A DNA stretch of 37,776 nt from JAVBLG01 sp031553655 (GCA_031553655.1 JAVBLG010000083.1:1-37776); one strand, 5' to 3'; counted from the first letter of the stretch, positions 1-8,776 are shown. A program made the numbers and translations. The notes: generated by a model from the letters alone, not told the origin.

Positions 1-2
1 AA

Positions 3-1262
3 AATTTTTTTGCTTTTGGGGGTTGGGGGTGCGGTGTGTGGGGCCAAAACCACTTTTACCAAAAGTGGTTTTCCCCCTTCCCCCGACAATTCATTGCCCT
101 TGGCCACGAACTCAACCCGCAGTTCGGGGCCGGGGCCGAAGTTATGTCGCGTCTGGCCATGGCCAAAACAGTGCAAGGACAAAAGCGTCTGTCAGAGCCG
201 GTCATCCGGCTTTTACAACGCATTGCGGCAGCCCTGCCCGGCCCGGTGGAAGAAATCTGTCTGGCCGCCAACACAGCCATGACTGCGATTTTGCTTGGTA
301 AGGATATTTCCGGCCTGGCCTCCGCGCCCTATCGCCTTAACTACGCGGGCGGAAGCACGGAACACCTGCCGGGGCTGCCGCCGATTTTCATTCCCCCGCT
401 GCTCGGCCCCTTTGTGGGCGCGGACATAAGCGCAGGCCTGGCCGCCCTGCTCGAAGCCCGTGAACCGGAATACCCTTTTCTGCTGGCCGATATGGGCACC
501 AACGGCGAATTCGCACTGGCCCTTGCCCCCGGTAAGGCTCTGATTACCAGTGTGCCTCTTGGCCCGGCCCTGGAAGGCATTGGCCTGACTCACGGTAAAA
601 TGGCCGGAAAAGGAGTGGTTAGCGGCTTTGTTCTGGAGCCTGGCGGGCTGAAAGCTGTGCCCTGCCGGACCGCCGATAGTGGGTCAATTTTAGCGAAAAA
701 AACGTCGATGTCTCTGTCCGGCATCTGCGGAGTAGGCTATCTGTCGTTGCTGCATGTTCTGTTACGTGTAGGCGTTATAAATACCGAAGGCGGCTTCTGT
801 CGTGAACCGGCCAACCCTCTGGGTAAACGTCTGGCACGGACCATAACGCCGATAAATGGCCGGGCGGCCCTGCCCCTGCCGGGCGGCATGTTCCTTTTCG
901 GCGGAGATATAGAGGAAATTCTCAAAGTCAAGGCCGCATTTGCCCTGGCTGTGGACAGTCTGCTCCAGGCGGCAGAGATCAGGGCCGGGGACTTGAAGCA
1001 TATTTTTCTGGCCGGAGCCTTGGGTGAACACGTGGAAACCGCGGATCTGGAAGCCCTGGGATTCATTCCTCAGGGTTTGGGACGCAAAGTGGAGCATACC
1101 GGCAATTCATCCCTGGCTGGAGCCGCGCTTTTATTGACGGATCGCTCCTGGCGCGGCAAAATTGAAACCTGGCGGCAAGGCTGCGTTCTTGTCGATCTTA
1201 CACAAACCGAAAATTTTGACTCCGCCTTTGCCCGGCGGATGGAATTTGGATACTCGCGGTGA
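3..1262 (+). CDS. ASKHA-domain (RACo-like, DUF4445) protein, 5'-truncated
   Basis: The reading frame is open to the left edge, so the start is missing. From about base 89 the protein reads like the ASKHA ATPase part of RACo-type reductive activators of corrinoid proteins. It has an LNPQ-FGA-EVMSRL segment (about 97-160), an LLADMGTNGE phosphate-binding motif (about 481-510), a PLGPALEGIG segment, and a C-terminal LAGALGEHV motif (about 1009-1032). Family members use ATP to re-reduce cob(II)amide-bound methyltransferase systems and normally carry an N-terminal 2Fe-2S domain and a DIGTT motif; neither is present here. Bases 1-88 look unlike the family: they hold G and C runs and a perfect 12 bp inverted repeat. 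The stop overlaps the GTG of the next gene by 4 nt, suggesting translational coupling. Family assignment is fairly sure; the corrinoid partner is unknown. Confidence 0.75.
   Translation, partial: NFFAFGGWGCGVWGQNHFYQKWFSPFPRQFIALGHELNPQFGAGAEVMSRLAMAKTVQGQKRLSEPVIRLLQRIAAALPGPVEEICLAANTAMTAILLGKDISGLASAPYRLNYAGGSTEHLPGLPPIFIPPLLGPFVGADISAGLAALLEAREPEYPFLLADMGTNGEFALALAPGKALITSVPLGPALEGIGLTHGKMAGKGVVSGFVLEPGGLKAVPCRTADSGSILAKKTSMSLSGICGVGYLSLLHVLLRVGVINTEGGFCREPANPLGKRLARTITPINGRAALPLPGGMFLFGGDIEEILKVKAAFALAVDSLLQAAEIRAGDLKHIFLAGALGEHVETADLEALGFIPQGLGRKVEHTGNSSLAGAALLLTDRSWRGKIETWRQGCVLVDLTQTENFDSAFARRMEFGYSR
46..72. repeat. Perfect 12 bp inverted repeat at the window edge
   Basis: AAAACCACTTTT (46-57) and its exact reverse complement (61-72) are separated by 3 bases. 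G runs lie on the left and C runs on the right. It falls where the N-terminal part of the ASKHA protein should be encoded, so it may mark a rearrangement or an assembly edge rather than a functional site. Confidence 0.6.
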
Positions 1263-2875
1263 TCAAAAAACTTAAAGAATTGCCCGGCGGATTTAAATCC
1301 GCCCCCGGTCATAAACAAAAACCGGCCGGAACTCGCGCAAATACGGCTTTTTCCGTAAAAAAAGACTATGGAACAACCACAATTGCTTCCAAAATCGTTG
1401 AGCCAGCCATTGCCGTTCAAAAGAAGGCCGAAACAGACAGATTGCGTCCCGCACCGGATGCTTCTCTGCTTTTTCCCCACATAAACGCAATCGAAGACAC
1501 AAAATTTTTTGAAAAATTTCGTGATGCGCTAGCCTCTGTCCTACCCATGAAGGCGGCGCACAGACGCGATCTGCCCTTGGCCGTAATTAATTTGTCAACT
1601 CTTCTCACCGAAGAACGCTCCGGCCTGGCCCGTCCCTATTGGGCCGCGCCCCGCTTCACGGCCGCCTATCTGCATTATTTTCTGCCCTGGAATATTATAA
1701 GGCTGCGCAGCCTTTTCGCCGGGCTGAAGCTGTCCGCGCCCCGGCCCGTCGGAACTGAGCCGCCGACTTTGCTTGATTTGGGCAGCGGCCCTCTGGCCGT
1801 GCCCCTGGCCTTGTGGCTGGCCTATCCCACCTGGCGCGACGTGCCGCTCAATTTTATCTGCCTTGACGTATCACCCCAGCCCCTGGAACTGGGACGGGCA
1901 ATATTTTACGCCTTAGCCGGAAAGGATTCACCCTGGCGCATTATTACGCGCAAAGCCGCCCTTGGCGCGCTCAAGCGCGGCAGCCGACCGGGTCATGAAG
2001 CAAAAGGCCACTCCAGACGCGACACACCGGACGACAGCGGGCAGCCGAAGTTTGAACGAGAAGCTTCTTCGGGCTATCAATACATTTTTTCCGCAAACGT
2101 GCTCAATGAATGGCTGTCGGCACGGCGCGGAGGAAATGACGCGGGTGAAGGCGGCACCTTTGTGGAACGTCTTGGCACGTTGCTTGGCGACATACAACCT
2201 CTGCTCGCCAAGGGCGGAACAGCACTGTTTGTGGAGCCGGGCACGCGGCTTGGTGGAAAAACCGTGGTTGCCCTGCGCGAAGCGGCTTTGAACGCCGAGT
2301 TTGAAAACAATGACGACGAGTTGGACGACGGCTATGAATTCGATTACGGCGAGTCGCCAACAAAGCCGTCCGGAGTTGAACCCGCCGCAACTCTCGCCCC
2401 TCTCGCGCCCTGCCCTCATTCCGCTATGTGCCCTATGGCTCACAGCAAAAGCTGGTGCCACTTCACCTTCAGGCCACGCTTCACGCCCGCATGGCTGGAG
2501 CAACTTTCGGACTCGTCCGGGCTGGCTAAAACGGCCTTAAGTCTGTCCTTCATGCTCCTGCGCAAAGGAGAAGCCAATATTGACGGTGGCGCGATGCGCA
2601 AGAGTGAAGCCGCAACCAATGCCGCTGGAACAACGCCAAAAAGCGCTGTCGCCCAAGGCCGCGACATGGCGCGGATTATTTCCGCTCCGTTCGCTGTGCC
2701 CGGTCTGGCCGGGCAGGCTCGTTACGCCTGCACCGCGCGCGGTCTGGCCCTGATTGAAGACGCCGAAAACCTGCCCTCGGGAGCGTTGCTGCGCGTGGAA
2801 TTTCCGGCCGTGCCTCTCCGCGACAAAAAATCCGGAGCGATAATTCTTAATATAACTGCATGGAAATCTCGTTAA
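1259..2875 (+). CDS. Rsm22-type SAM-dependent methyltransferase
   Basis: This 538-residue protein resembles the Rsm22 family, whose members are rRNA-methyltransferase-like proteins tied to small-subunit assembly. Visible features are an SAM-binding LLDLGSGPLAVPLAL motif (about residues 171-185), an acidic FICLDVSP strand end, an ANVLNEW segment (about 278-284), a GGTALFVEPGTR loop (about 319-330), and the C-terminal CPHSAMC...WCHF cysteine/histidine cluster (about 388-406) typical of the family. Residues 1-70 and the stretches at about 235-260 and 340-370 look low-complexity and are probably lineage-specific. The start is GTG at 1259, inside the GTGA overlap with the upstream gene; no independent promoter is evident. 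The next gene follows after 28 nt. Exact substrate unknown. Confidence 0.75.
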   Translation: MIKKLKELPGGFKSAPGHKQKPAGTRANTAFSVKKDYGTTTIASKIVEPAIAVQKKAETDRLRPAPDASLLFPHINAIEDTKFFEKFRDALASVLPMKAAHRRDLPLAVINLSTLLTEERSGLARPYWAAPRFTAAYLHYFLPWNIIRLRSLFAGLKLSAPRPVGTEPPTLLDLGSGPLAVPLALWLAYPTWRDVPLNFICLDVSPQPLELGRAIFYALAGKDSPWRIITRKAALGALKRGSRPGHEAKGHSRRDTPDDSGQPKFEREASSGYQYIFSANVLNEWLSARRGGNDAGEGGTFVERLGTLLGDIQPLLAKGGTALFVEPGTRLGGKTVVALREAALNAEFENNDDELDDGYEFDYGESPTKPSGVEPAATLAPLAPCPHSAMCPMAHSKSWCHFTFRPRFTPAWLEQLSDSSGLAKTALSLSFMLLRKGEANIDGGAMRKSEAATNAAGTTPKSAVAQGRDMARIISAPFAVPGLAGQARYACTARGLALIEDAENLPSGALLRVEFPAVPLRDKKSGAIILNITAWKSR

Positions 2876-2903
2876 CTACATAAAAAATGTAAGAAGGTTG
2901 CAC

Positions 2904-4769
2904 ATGCCCGCCGAATCCTGGTACACCATAGCCACGTTGTCAATCCTTGCCGTAACGGTCGTATTTTTCGTCCTCGGCAAGCTGCGCTCGGACATCGTTG
3001 CCGTATGCGCGCTCCTGGCTCTCATTTTAAGCGGCGTACTGACGCCACAAGAAGCGCTCTCGGGCTTTTCCAACAATATAATCCCCACCCTTGCCGGGGT
3101 ATTCATCGTCGGCGGAGCCATTGTGCGTTCCGGCCTCGCCGCCTCCGCAAGCGGCAAAATATTGAAGCTGGCCGGCAGCAACCAGAACGCGTTGTTCATG
3201 CTGATCATGTTGATCACCGCCCTCATAGGTTCCATGGTCAGCAATACCGGCACGGTGGCCATTATGATGCCCGTAGTGGTAAGCATGTCGTTGGCCATCA
3301 ATGTCAGCCCCAGCCGTTTTCTAATGCCGCTGGCTTTTATGAGCGGCATCGGCGGCATGCTCACCCTGATCGGCAATCCGGGCAACATGGTGGTCAACGA
3401 CGTCTATGTGAAGGCCGGTTTTCAATCCTTGACGCTATTTTCCTTTTTGCCCGTGGGTATTGCCAGCCTGGCGTTCGGCATGTGCGTGCTGGCGCCCGCA
3501 ACTTCGTACTATCTGGCGCGGCGCAAGAACGAAAAGGGAGAAAAGCGCGACAAAGGCATGTCGCCGCGCGATCTGGCCGAAAAATACAATCTGGCTCAGA
3601 ATGTTTTTGCGTTCTCCGTGCCGGAACACTCGCCCATGGTCGGGCACAAACTTGTGGATCTCGACCTGACCGGGCGTTTCAGCGTGTCCTTGCAGGAAAT
3701 ATATCACAAAAAAATCGGCAACCATCTGCATTCCCGCATGGAACGGAGTGTGCCCAATGGGAGCACGGAAATCAGGGGGGGCGAGATGATCCTTTGCCGG
3801 GGAATTTCCGACAAGGTGAACGAGCTGGCTTCGGAGTTCCGCCTCTGGCGGGTGGAAGGAGCGGAGGCCAACCGACTGAAAGAAGAATACAATTTTGAAG
3901 ATATAGGAATTTGCGAACTGGTGCTGATGTCGTCCTCGCGACTTGTCAAGCGTACGGTGGAAGACTCCGGCTTGCGTGAACAATTCGGCGTTACACTGCT
4001 CGGCATCCAGCGGGGCGATAAATTCATTATGGAAGAGTTCCAACATCAGAGCCTCCAGGCCGGAGACTCTCTGCTGGTACAGGGAACTTGGGACAAACTC
4101 GCCCGTCTTGCGGACTATTCCAGGCAGTGGGTGGTTGTCGGCAGACCCGAAGAACAAATGGCTACCGGCGCACGCCGGGACAAAATTCCCCTTGTGCTCG
4201 GAGTGCTGGCGTTCATGATCATCAGCATGGCCACCGGCGTTCTGCCCACGGTGGTGGCGGTGATGCTTTCGGCGGTGATGCTTATTATCGGAAATTGCTA
4301 CCGCAACGTGGAAGATGCCTATTCCGCCATCAACTGGGAAACTATAGTGATGATTGCCTGCATGTTACCCCTGGCAATTGCCATGGAAAAAACCGGATTG
4401 GTGGGCATAGCTGCGGAATATATAACCAATCTTGGTGGTCAATACGGCCCTCTGGCGGCGCTGGCCGTGATATACGGATTGACATCGGCGCTGAACATTA
4501 TCATCAGCTCCACGCCTGTGGCCCTGCTGGTAGCGCCGGTGGCCATACAGGTGGCGCTGGATCTCGGTTTCAGCCCTCTGCCCTTTGTATACGGCGTGGC
4601 TACGGCTTCCTGCATGTGCTTTGCCAGCCCTTTTTCCGCGCCCTTCAACGCGCTGGTCATGTCCGCCGGGCGCTACACCTTCGCCGATTACCTGAAAATA
4701 GGCTTGCCGCTGCAAGCGCTCATGGGCGCGTTTATGGTGCCGGTGTTGGCGTTTTTGTTCCCGTTTTAA
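2904..4769 (+). CDS. SLC13-family anion permease with two TrkA-C domains
   Basis: This is a 621-residue inner-membrane transporter of the SLC13/DASS group. It has hydrophobic blocks at the N-terminus (about residues 5-190) and C-terminus (about 430-620). Two cytosolic RCK/TrkA-C-like domains lie in between (about 215-300 and 320-405), the usual plan of bacterial divalent-anion permeases used for sulfate, dicarboxylates or other oxyanions. The SNTGTVAIMMPV and SSTPVALLVAPVAI segments match the paired signature regions of the family. ATG at 2904 is preferred over an in-frame TTG at 2898 because AGAAGG lies 7 nt upstream of it. In a sulfate reducer, sulfate or another sulfur oxyanion is a sensible substrate, but this is inference. 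Confidence 0.8.
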   Translation: MPAESWYTIATLSILAVTVVFFVLGKLRSDIVAVCALLALILSGVLTPQEALSGFSNNIIPTLAGVFIVGGAIVRSGLAASASGKILKLAGSNQNALFMLIMLITALIGSMVSNTGTVAIMMPVVVSMSLAINVSPSRFLMPLAFMSGIGGMLTLIGNPGNMVVNDVYVKAGFQSLTLFSFLPVGIASLAFGMCVLAPATSYYLARRKNEKGEKRDKGMSPRDLAEKYNLAQNVFAFSVPEHSPMVGHKLVDLDLTGRFSVSLQEIYHKKIGNHLHSRMERSVPNGSTEIRGGEMILCRGISDKVNELASEFRLWRVEGAEANRLKEEYNFEDIGICELVLMSSSRLVKRTVEDSGLREQFGVTLLGIQRGDKFIMEEFQHQSLQAGDSLLVQGTWDKLARLADYSRQWVVVGRPEEQMATGARRDKIPLVLGVLAFMIISMATGVLPTVVAVMLSAVMLIIGNCYRNVEDAYSAINWETIVMIACMLPLAIAMEKTGLVGIAAEYITNLGGQYGPLAALAVIYGLTSALNIIISSTPVALLVAPVAIQVALDLGFSPLPFVYGVATASCMCFASPFSAPFNALVMSAGRYTFADYLKIGLPLQALMGAFMVPVLAFLFPF

Positions 4770-4811
4770 ACAGATGTCGGGCGTTGACTTCCGGGTTTAT
4801 GACGTTTATTT

Positions 4812-4853
4812 AAAAAGGGAACCCCGGCAACTTGTATCAGCAGGTTACCGGGG
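4812..4853 (-). terminator. Terminator of the toxin-like RNA
   Basis: On the minus strand, CCCCGGTAAC pairs with GTTGCCGGGG (one wobble), with a 12 nt loop, followed by TTCCCTTTTT. An equivalent hairpin with compensating stem changes exists at 37222-37258. Confidence 0.6.
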
Positions 4854-4969
4854 CTGGCACGGCGGGTTACGCCCCCGTTTGCATGGTTGCCAGGCTAGAA
4901 GTTAATCCAACATGGCTCCGTATCAGATGCAACCTGATACGGAGCCGACCACAGTCGGTTTCCCCTTAC

Positions 4970-5041
4970 TTACATGCGGGTATCAGCCCGCAACAGCAAG
5001 GATAATAGTATCAGCGTCGCAATGACGAGGATTCGTCTCAT
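4970..5041 (-). CDS. Small hydrophobic peptide, type I toxin-like
   Basis: A 23-residue ORF beginning MRRILVIATLILLSLLL and ending RADTRM has a basic N-terminus followed by an uninterrupted hydrophobic segment. This is the form of Ibs and other membrane-acting type I toxins. AAAGGGG lies 7 nt upstream of the ATG as a ribosome-binding site. It sits inside a compact RNA with a promoter, complementary 5' and 3' ends and a terminator. The peptide is not recognised by sequence, and toxicity is inferred from form and context only. Confidence 0.5.
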   Translation of the reverse strand: MRRILVIATLILLSLLLRADTRM

Positions 5042-5098
5042 GCGGTGCCCCTTTCAAGTTGCGCCGTGCCGGCGCGTAGGGGCAACCATGCGAAGTCA

Positions 5099-5127
5099 AG
5101 ATTAATTGAGAGGCAAAATTTTTACAA
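5099..5127 (-). promoter_or_regulatory. Sigma-70-like promoter of the small hydrophobic peptide
   Basis: On the minus strand, TTGTAA (5127-5122) and TAATCT (5104-5099) are separated by exactly 17 bases. The predicted start is near 5092. This places the 11-mer complementary to the 3' region at the very 5' end of the transcript. Confidence 0.45.
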
Positions 5128-5238
5128 GTTTGCAGGCGGCCCATTTATGGCTTTTCCCATTGGCCAATATTACGGAAAGCTTGCCTTCCTTGTCTGGCGG
5201 CAATTTGAAGCGCCGTTGATTTACAGCTGATACCATTG

Positions 5239-6621
5239 TTAATGACGAAATTCTTCCGCCTCAATGCCAATTCGGCGTAGTATTTTTTGCAGCGAAACCC
5301 GGCCCAGACCCGACAGCCTGGCGGTTTCCGAAACATTGCCCCCGGTAGATTTGAGCATGTCGCAAAGGTACTGGCGAGTAAAATTCTCCACCAACTCGTG
5401 CTTGGCTTCCTTATAAGGCGAAGAGGTCCCGGTGGGCTGCTCCCGCCGCCCGGCGGCGTCGTGGAACAGGCTTATGGAATGTATTACCGCCTCACCGGAA
5501 AAAACAGCGATTCGGCGCATAAAATTCTGCAATTCCCGCACATTACCCTGCCATTCTCGTTGGCTCAGGGCGGCCATGGCTTCTGGTGACAGGCGTTTCG
5601 GTTCTATGCCCATTTCGGTGCAGGCCTGATTGAGGAACCAGGCCGCCAGAAGAGGGATGTCTTCTTTATGCTCGCGCAAGGGCGGCGTGCGCAAGGTAAG
5701 CACGTTCAGGCGATAGAATAAATCTTCCCTGAACTCTCCGGTCTTTATCTTTTTTTCCAAATCCTGGTTGGTAACGGCGATGATGCGGGTATCGGCCTTG
5801 GAGTCCTGGCTTGAGCCTATGGGCCGAATCCTTCCGTCCTGCAGCACCCGCAGCAGTTTGGTTTGAATGCTCGGAGGAATGTCTCCGATTTCATCGAGCA
5901 TGAGCGTGCCCCCGGAGGCCACGGTAAAAAGGCCTTTATGATTGCCGGTGGCCCCGGTAAAGGAACCTTTCACATGGCCGAAGAGTTCGCTTTCCAGCAA
6001 TTGTTCGGGAATGGCCGGGCAGTTGACTCTGATGAACGGCTGATCTTTCCTGGCACTGAGCTTGTGTATGGATTCGGCCACCAATTCTTTGCCGGTGCCT
6101 GATTCGCCGTGGACAAAAACTGTATAGCCCGAGGCGGCCACGGCACTGATGCTTTCCTTGAGGCGACGCATTACTTCTGAGTCGCCTATCAAGAGACTGC
6201 CGGCGCAGCTTTGCGCGGCCAGCCGCAGCCTGCGATTTTCACCCAGCAGGCGGCTTCTTTCGCAGCCTTTTAAAATGGCGCGCTGCAAATCGTCATTGCT
6301 CACCGGCTTGGTCAGAAAGTCCCATGCTCCGCTTTTCATGGCTGTAACCGCGGTTTCTATTGTGCCGTTGGCGGTAAGCACCACCACGGACAGGCCGGGA
6401 TGCCTGGCCAGAGCTTCGTGCATCACGTCAAAACCATGCATGCCCGGCATGTTCAGGTCCAACAGCAGCACGTCGGGAACAAAATCGTCCATGGCTTTCA
6501 GGGCGTCATTGCCTGAAAAAGCCATTTCCACCCGCATGTAGGGAAAATCGGAAGAAATCAGCCGGGCCAGGCCCCTGGTGAAATCAACTTCGTCATCGAC
6601 AACAAGAATTTTATGCGGCAT
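5239..6621 (-). CDS. NtrC-family sigma-54-dependent response regulator
   Basis: This 460-residue regulator has an N-terminal receiver domain (KILVVDDE near residue 4; phospho-acceptor aspartate in LLLDLNMPG). The central AAA+ domain carries Walker A GESGTGKE, the sigma-54-contact loop as GSFTGA instead of the usual GAFTGA, and Walker B GTLMLDEIGDI. A Fis-type helix-turn-helix at the C-terminus contains GGNVSETARLSGL. It activates sigma-54 promoters after phosphorylation. The ATG at 6621 is chosen because GGAGGACAAG lies just upstream; an in-frame TTG at 6654 would overlap the kinase stop. It lies 26 nt downstream of the sensor kinase, which is its likely partner. The likely target is the -24/-12 promoter upstream of the divergent transporter at 9017. 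Confidence 0.92.
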   Translation of the reverse strand: MPHKILVVDDEVDFTRGLARLISSDFPYMRVEMAFSGNDALKAMDDFVPDVLLLDLNMPGMHGFDVMHEALARHPGLSVVVLTANGTIETAVTAMKSGAWDFLTKPVSNDDLQRAILKGCERSRLLGENRRLRLAAQSCAGSLLIGDSEVMRRLKESISAVAASGYTVFVHGESGTGKELVAESIHKLSARKDQPFIRVNCPAIPEQLLESELFGHVKGSFTGATGNHKGLFTVASGGTLMLDEIGDIPPSIQTKLLRVLQDGRIRPIGSSQDSKADTRIIAVTNQDLEKKIKTGEFREDLFYRLNVLTLRTPPLREHKEDIPLLAAWFLNQACTEMGIEPKRLSPEAMAALSQREWQGNVRELQNFMRRIAVFSGEAVIHSISLFHDAAGRREQPTGTSSPYKEAKHELVENFTRQYLCDMLKSTGGNVSETARLSGLGRVSLQKILRRIGIEAEEFRH

Positions 6622-6647
6622 CTCGGCTTGTCCTCCTGCCGACTTCG

Positions 6648-8774
6648 TCAGCAAACGCCATCAAACGGCAATCTTATCGTAAAAACGGCTCCGCCGGACG
6701 CGACGTTGGGGTTGGGCGAAGCTGCTTCGAGTCGTCCACCCATGTCGCGTATTATGCCAAAGGCCACAGCCAATCCCAAACCGGTACCAGCGCCCGGTTC
6801 TTTGGTTGTGAAAAATGGGTCAAAAATTTTGGGCATGTCTTTTTCGCTTATTCCCGTGCCGTTGTCGGCTATGCTTATGCGCAGACAGCCATCCTCGTCC
6901 TTGTCGGCCGAAAGCACTATTTCGCCGCTTTCTTCGGGAGCGGCTTTTTTGACGGCGTCAACGGCATTAAGCAACAGGTTCACTATGGTCTGCCCCAGCA
7001 TGCTGCGGTCGGCGCGAAGTTGAGGCAAATCTTCCGAAACTTCGAGGACCAGATCGACTTTGGCCGACCGGGCCTGCGGGCGGATGACGTCAAGCAGCGA
7101 GGCCAGCATATCCGGCACGGAGCACGGCGTGGGACTGGACACATGGGGCCGCGAAAAGTTGAGCAGATCGCGCAGAACCGACTGGGCTTGTTCCACATGC
7201 CGCAAAATCACTGCCAGATCGGCCTGGTTTTGTTCGTCTCCGTTGGCCTTTTTGAGCAATTCCGCATAGCAGCGGATCACTCCGAGAGGGTTGTTTATTT
7301 CATGGGCCAACCCGGCGGCCAATTGCCCTACGGCGGCCAGCTTGTCGCTTTGGCGTAATCGTTCAAACATGCGCTTTTCATGAGAATGCTGCCGCATAAT
7401 GGCGTCGATGGCGTCAAAATTGTCAAGGGCTATGCCCAACTGATGCCCGCATGCCAGGGCCAGGGAATAGCGCGAGGTATCGGGCGGAGCGCTTTTTTCA
7501 TTCCAGAATAGGCCCAGAAAACCTCTGGTCTGCCCGGAGGTCTGCACGGGAATATACCATTTGCCCGGCAGAGCTTGGGGTTCGTCACGGCGCAGCACCT
7601 GGTGCAATTTTTCCTTTTCCATAGAAACGGACGTGCCCTTATGATCGGGCGGCCAGATTTGATAATCGGAATCGGCCAGCCCGCAGACATAAACGGCGTG
7701 CTCTGCCTGAAAATGTTCCGCAATCAGCTTCAGACCGGATCGGATCAGCTCGGCTTTGGCCACATTGCGGTTCAGCCCACTCAGGAGGCTCACAAAGAGC
7801 CGCACATCAGCCTCGCGTTCGCGTGCCGCCAATTCCAGATCGGCGGTACGGGCCTCAACCCGGCTTTCCAGAGTGCGTGCATACTCACTGAGCTGCTCGC
7901 GGGCCTCGCTCAGATGATTGGCAATAGCCTCGATGGAGCGCAGCATGCCGTCTATTTCTTCCTCACGTTCCAGGCCGACAGCGGCTTTTTCATCTTTTCG
8001 AAAAAATCTGCTTTGCAGCATTCGCCTCACCCGCCGCAGGTTATGCACCACTAGGCGGTTAAAGAAGGTTTGCACGCTGAGCAGCAGAATGAGCATTCCC
8101 GCGCCGAAAAATACCGCAAACATGGTTATGGAGCGGCCTATGCCCCCCTTGTCGCTTTCCACCGGAACGGAAATTATGTCCAACCCGGCCAGTTCCTCGT
8201 GCTGGCGATGAAAGCCGCGTTTATCCCCATACATTTGCAGCATTATTTTGGGCGCGTCCGACGGCTCGCCATGGCAGCGCATGCAATCGCTGGTGAAATA
8301 TACCGGGCGGGCGATCATCAGATGCTCGCGCTTGCCGATGCGCACCGGGTGCTCTATGTGGTGCAGGTCTGGATTGGCCTTAAATTCTTCGAACAGCCTG
8401 CTTTCTTCCGCGCTGACTTCATATTTGGGATTACGGGCATTGCGGGCTACGCGGCGATAGGTAAAGTCATTGTCTTCAAGAGTGAGGGTATCCAGGATAT
8501 GTCTGGTTACAAAAGAGGTGGACATGGCTTCGATAATGAACTTGTCGCCATCATCCAAAGCTTTGGACACCGCCGGGCGCAGCACCGAACGCACATAGCC
8601 CTGAATGGCCTCGGTGTGCGCGGCCATGAGGTTGGCCTTGGACCTGGCTTCGGAAAAAAAAAGATCGCGCATGTGATTGTGCAGGGCAAAGGCGAAAAAT
8701 GCGCCCATCACCAGGGCGATAGCCAGCATGCCAAGCAGAAAACGGCCTTGAATGGAATATGGAATTATACGCAT
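6648..8774 (-). CDS. Membrane sensor histidine kinase with c-type haem (DUF3365) domain
   Basis: This 708-residue kinase has an N-terminal membrane helix (about residues 12-32). A periplasmic Tll0287-like/DUF3365 domain follows with a CMRCH haem-attachment motif (about 168-172). A second helix (about 217-240) leads to a coiled linker (about 280-320) and a GAF-like region (about 330-450). The HisKA motif is GLAHEINNPLG (about 489-499), and the ATPase domain shows N, G1 (IADNGTGI) and G2 (GTGLGLAV) boxes. Such haem domains are thought to sense redox state or small ligands in the periplasm. A 16 bp palindrome lies just before the start codon and no strong ribosome-binding site is seen. It is followed by its response regulator and is divergent from a YeiH-type transporter. 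Confidence 0.9.
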   Translation of the reverse strand: MRIIPYSIQGRFLLGMLAIALVMGAFFAFALHNHMRDLFFSEARSKANLMAAHTEAIQGYVRSVLRPAVSKALDDGDKFIIEAMSTSFVTRHILDTLTLEDNDFTYRRVARNARNPKYEVSAEESRLFEEFKANPDLHHIEHPVRIGKREHLMIARPVYFTSDCMRCHGEPSDAPKIMLQMYGDKRGFHRQHEELAGLDIISVPVESDKGGIGRSITMFAVFFGAGMLILLLSVQTFFNRLVVHNLRRVRRMLQSRFFRKDEKAAVGLEREEEIDGMLRSIEAIANHLSEAREQLSEYARTLESRVEARTADLELAAREREADVRLFVSLLSGLNRNVAKAELIRSGLKLIAEHFQAEHAVYVCGLADSDYQIWPPDHKGTSVSMEKEKLHQVLRRDEPQALPGKWYIPVQTSGQTRGFLGLFWNEKSAPPDTSRYSLALACGHQLGIALDNFDAIDAIMRQHSHEKRMFERLRQSDKLAAVGQLAAGLAHEINNPLGVIRCYAELLKKANGDEQNQADLAVILRHVEQAQSVLRDLLNFSRPHVSSPTPCSVPDMLASLLDVIRPQARSAKVDLVLEVSEDLPQLRADRSMLGQTIVNLLLNAVDAVKKAAPEESGEIVLSADKDEDGCLRISIADNGTGISEKDMPKIFDPFFTTKEPGAGTGLGLAVAFGIIRDMGGRLEAASPNPNVASGGAVFTIRLPFDGVC

Positions 8775-8776
8775 AA

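Larger units (their letters stand above)
4812..5092 (-). ncRNA. Candidate type I toxin mRNA (structured, about 280 nt)
   Basis: A minus-strand transcription unit is inferred from a sigma-70-like promoter (5099-5127) to a hairpin plus T-rich tract (4853-4812). Reading 5' to 3', it contains: an extreme 5' segment GCATGGTTGCC (5091-5081); a GCGCC/GGCGC hairpin; a Shine-Dalgarno and 23-codon hydrophobic ORF; a 13 bp hairpin GGCTCCGTATCAG/CTGATACGGAGCC (4941-4914 region); and GGCAACCATGC (4891-4881), an exact 11-base complement of the 5' end. The terminator is CCCCGGTAAC/GTTGCCGGGG followed by TTCCCTTTTT. Base pairing of the 5' end with a 3' segment is the hallmark of hok, ldr and aapA toxin mRNAs, where it keeps the primary transcript inactive. 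A related 3' half lies at 37212-37400. No antisense promoter is convincing. Confidence 0.5.

Noticed and set aside
1361..1385. The segment DYGTTTIAS near the start of the Rsm22-like protein resembles the DIGTT phosphate motif missing from the upstream ASKHA gene.
   Set aside because: It is in a different frame, over 1 kb downstream, and inside a low-complexity N-terminal region; chance similarity is more likely than a displaced domain.
5045..5230. A 61-codon plus-strand frame in the region downstream of the SLC13 gene.
   Set aside because: There is no ribosome-binding site or recognisable sequence, and it runs across the promoter and leader of the minus-strand toxin RNA.
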